From the NCBI GenBank assembly GCA_934130545.1, contig CAKOYD010000007.1, forward strand, positions 6,062 to 70,061: DNA of 64,000 nt, in the 5' to 3' direction. This DNA comes from an uncultured Bacilli bacterium (GTDB taxonomy: Bacteria; Bacillota_I; Bacilli_A; RF39; UBA660). The notes beneath the pieces were generated by a model that saw only the letters and a list, made by a program, of their open reading frames with translations, was not told the DNA's origin and made no database searches. Position numbers and translations under genes: made by a program. This document shows, one piece after another, positions 61,995-64,000 of the stretch (position 1 is the first letter of the stretch; each line of letters starts with the position of its first letter).

Positions 61995-63263
61995 ATGGAT
62001 ATAATAGACATTATTAATAAGAAGAGATTAGGTGGAGAGTTAACTAAGGAAGAGATAGATTATGTTATTACTAATTTTACTAATAAAGTAATAGCAGATT
62101 ATCAAATGAGTTCATTACTTATGGCTATTACTATTAATGGGATGAGTGATGAAGAAGTATTTAATTTGACAGAAGCAATGATTAATTCAGGCAGTGTTAT
62201 TGATTTATCGGTTTTAGGAAGTAATGTTGTAGATAAGCATTCAACTGGTGGGGTAGGAGATAAGACAACACTTATTGTAGCTCCTATTGTGGCTAGTTGT
62301 GGGGTTAGAGTAGCTAAGATGAGTGGTAGAGGGCTTGGGCATACTGGAGGCACTATTGATAAGTTAGAGTCTATCCCTAATATTAGATTAAATTTAACTA
62401 AAGATGAGTTTATTAAAGAAGTTCAAGATATTAATTTAGCAATAACTAGTCAGACAGAAGAAGTAGCAGTAGCAGATAAGAAGATTTATGCTTTAAGAGA
62501 TGTATGTGGTTGTGTTGAATCAATACCTTTAATAGCATCTTCTATTATGAGTAAGAAGATTGCGCTAGGTTCTAAAAAGTTAGTATTAGATGTTAAAGTT
62601 GGTAGTGGGGCTTTAATAAAGAATATTGATGATGCTAGAAAGTTAGCTAATTTAATGATAAAGATAGGTAAGAAATATAATATGGAAGTAGTATGTGTTC
62701 TTACTAATATGGATATTCCTTTAGGTAATAGTGTTGGTAATTCATTAGAGGTAGAAGAAGCTATGAATATATTAGCAGGTAATGAGAAAGGTCATTTATA
62801 TGATTTATGTATAGAGTTAGCTAGTTATATGATTAGTATAGGGCTTGGTATTGATTATAATATAGCTCATGATAAGGCAGTTAATTCTATTAATAATGGT
62901 AGTGCTTATTTAAAGTTTAAGGAAATGATTGAGTATCAACATGGTAATATTAATTTACTTCCTAAAGCTAAGTATGTATATAATATTAAGTCTAAAACTA
63001 ATGGTTATTTATCATTAATAGATGCTTATAAATTAGGAGTATATGTTATGCATTTAGGGGCAGGAAGAAAGAATAAAGAAGATAAGATAGATTATTCAGT
63101 AGGAGTTATTCTTAAGAAAGAGGTAGGTGAATATATTAATATAGATGATATATTAATGACAGTATATACTAATAAAGAGTTAGAGTATGTAGATAATACA
63201 ATATTTGAAATAACTAATAGTTATGATAATAATATTAAACTTATATATGAAGTAATTAAGTAA
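61995..63263 (+). CDS. pdp: pyrimidine-nucleoside phosphorylase
   Basis: Phosphorolysis of uridine, thymidine or deoxyuridine to base and (deoxy)ribose 1-phosphate, in salvage. The ATG 61995 is preferred to one at 61986 because GGGAGAT is well spaced. The 422 aa product has DIINKKRLGGELTKEEIDYVI, the phosphate-binding DKHSTGGVGDKTTL, and the family signature SGRGLGHTGGTIDKLESI; the KVGSGA glycine/Lys block of the class follows. The exact substrate range (pdp or deoA) cannot be fixed by reading. It is cotranscribed with scpAB and followed 12 bp later by the serpin gene. Confidence 0.93.
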   Translation: MDIIDIINKKRLGGELTKEEIDYVITNFTNKVIADYQMSSLLMAITINGMSDEEVFNLTEAMINSGSVIDLSVLGSNVVDKHSTGGVGDKTTLIVAPIVASCGVRVAKMSGRGLGHTGGTIDKLESIPNIRLNLTKDEFIKEVQDINLAITSQTEEVAVADKKIYALRDVCGCVESIPLIASSIMSKKIALGSKKLVLDVKVGSGALIKNIDDARKLANLMIKIGKKYNMEVVCVLTNMDIPLGNSVGNSLEVEEAMNILAGNEKGHLYDLCIELASYMISIGLGIDYNIAHDKAVNSINNGSAYLKFKEMIEYQHGNINLLPKAKYVYNIKSKTNGYLSLIDAYKLGVYVMHLGAGRKNKEDKIDYSVGVILKKEVGEYINIDDILMTVYTNKELEYVDNTIFEITNSYDNNIKLIYEVIK

Positions 63264-63275
63264 AGGAGTGAGTAT

Positions 63276-64000
63276 ATGGATAGTAATATAGATAATTTAT
63301 TTAATGATTTAAATAGAAATAAAAAGACAGAGACAGTTTTAACAATAATAGTTATTTTACTTGTAGTAGGGGTAATAGGTGCGGGAGTATATTTCTATAT
63401 GAATAGAGATAAGAATAATAATGTAGAAATAGATGCTAATGATAATAAAAATTATTCTTCTGAATATAGAATGGAAGATAATAATTTAGGAGAGTTTGAT
63501 TTATCTTTCTTAAAGTTAGAGAATGAAGGAGTAAATAAAGTATATAGTCCACTTGCTATTAAGTATGCTCTTGCTATGTTAAATGATGGTACGGATGGAG
63601 AGTCTAATAAGCAAATTAAGGCAGTTATTGGAGATTATAAAGCAAAGAGATATACTAATAGTAATAATTTATCACTTGCTAATGCTTTCTTTGTTAGAGA
63701 TTCTTTTAAAGATTCTGTTAAGCAAGAATATACAGATACATTAGTTAGTAAATATAATGCTGATGTTATATATGATGCTTTTACTAGTAATGAAGTAATG
63801 AATAAATGGGTTAAAGATAAGACATTAGGTTTAATAGATAATTTAGTAGATAAAACTGATGAATTAGATTTTGTTTTGGCTAATGCTTTAGCTATTGATA
63901 TGGAATGGACTAATCAAATAAGAGCAGTAGATAAAGATTATAGAGTAAGTTTTAAACATGAACATTATGGTATGTATTTAAATTCTTTATTTGAAAGTGG
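63276..64000 (+). CDS. membrane-anchored serpin, 3' truncated by window
   Basis: The reading frame runs off the right edge. The AAAGGAG site precedes ATG 63276. The visible 241 residues have a cytoplasmic tail, a TM (about residues 24-47, LTIIVILLVVGVIGAGVYFYM) and an Asn-rich linker. The serpin domain follows: NKVYSPLAIKYALAMLNDGTDGESNKQIKAVIG, LSLANAFFVRD, WVKDKTLGLIDNLVD and DFVLANALAIDMEW are conserved in serpins (SP.S...AL.M...GA.G.T..Q and N..YF.A.W). The reactive centre loop lies beyond the window, so inhibitory function and target cannot be judged. Bacterial serpins that inhibit host proteases are known in gut bacteria. Confidence 0.85.
   Translation, partial: MDSNIDNLFNDLNRNKKTETVLTIIVILLVVGVIGAGVYFYMNRDKNNNVEIDANDNKNYSSEYRMEDNNLGEFDLSFLKLENEGVNKVYSPLAIKYALAMLNDGTDGESNKQIKAVIGDYKAKRYTNSNNLSLANAFFVRDSFKDSVKQEYTDTLVSKYNADVIYDAFTSNEVMNKWVKDKTLGLIDNLVDKTDELDFVLANALAIDMEWTNQIRAVDKDYRVSFKHEHYGMYLNSLFES

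Overview
The window is very AT-rich, uses the standard genetic code (TGG for Trp; TGA, TAA and TAG all serve as stops) and is full of consensus sigma-A promoters and AGGTGAT- or AAAGGAGG-type ribosome binding sites. Gene content (RNase J, recU next to a class A PBP, mreCD, scpAB, spoVS, the rpsL-rpsG-fusA-tuf cluster, LiaF-like proteins) indicates a low-GC Bacillota. The AT content, the many small exported fibre-like proteins and a secreted-type serpin suggest an uncultured, host-associated member of the Bacilli (RF39/Erysipelotrichales-like). That placement is inference. The cell is walled (mreC, mreD, PBP1A, amidase, NlpC/P60).

Layout. 1-17 kb: housekeeping genes (pyrH, rnj, rpsL-rpsG-fusA, tuf, gap, mreCD) mixed with a cell-wall amidase, several small TasA/camelysin-like exported proteins, a lipoprotein and a Cys-rich surface protein. 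17-23.4 kb: tRNA-Arg, then an envelope operon (NlpC/P60 protein with Ig-like domains, an unknown soluble protein, a membrane protein, a LiaF-like protein and a DUF4097-type protein), ending in a gutted DUF362 pseudogene. 23.7-38.6 kb: the most unusual region. Three N-terminally anchored surface proteins (1849, 477 and 242 aa) are followed by an F1-like ATPase cluster in the order c-like, b/delta-like, alpha, beta, epsilon-like, unknown multi-TM protein, gamma, and then a cytoplasmic acidic coiled-coil protein. There is no subunit a, and the c-like subunit has lost the ion-binding carboxylate. It should therefore hydrolyse ATP for mechanical or other work rather than make ATP. 38.6-46 kb: a DUF1016/PDDEXK nuclease preceded by three palindromes related to a palindrome inside its own reading frame, five TasA-like proteins, and parC. 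46-50.5 kb: rluB, helical and small proteins, spoVS, a GT-C transferase and a kinase-like protein. 50.5-52.3 kb: an accessory module (one orphan gene) flanked by a diverged duplication of the tRNA-Thr terminator region, then tRNA-Thr and tmRNA. 52.4-64 kb: a small membrane protein, GT2-TPR, superoxide dismutase, PBP1A-recU, a PopT-like transporter, a pseudopilin-like protein, scpAB, pyrimidine-nucleoside phosphorylase and a truncated membrane-anchored serpin.

How they fit together. The recurring theme is the cell surface: nine small SipW-type exported proteins, several large N-anchored ectodomain proteins, wall enzymes and a serpin. The working hypothesis for the 23.7-36.9 kb region is a rotary F1-type motor, uncoupled from ion flow, that acts on the surface proteins encoded immediately upstream. 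This resembles in concept the F1-like/X0 ATPases of mycoplasmas, which are linked to surface machinery. Two core translation factors carry unexpected substitutions: EF-G has NKMG in place of NKMD, and S12 has Ile in place of the near-universal Pro of KDLPGVRYH.
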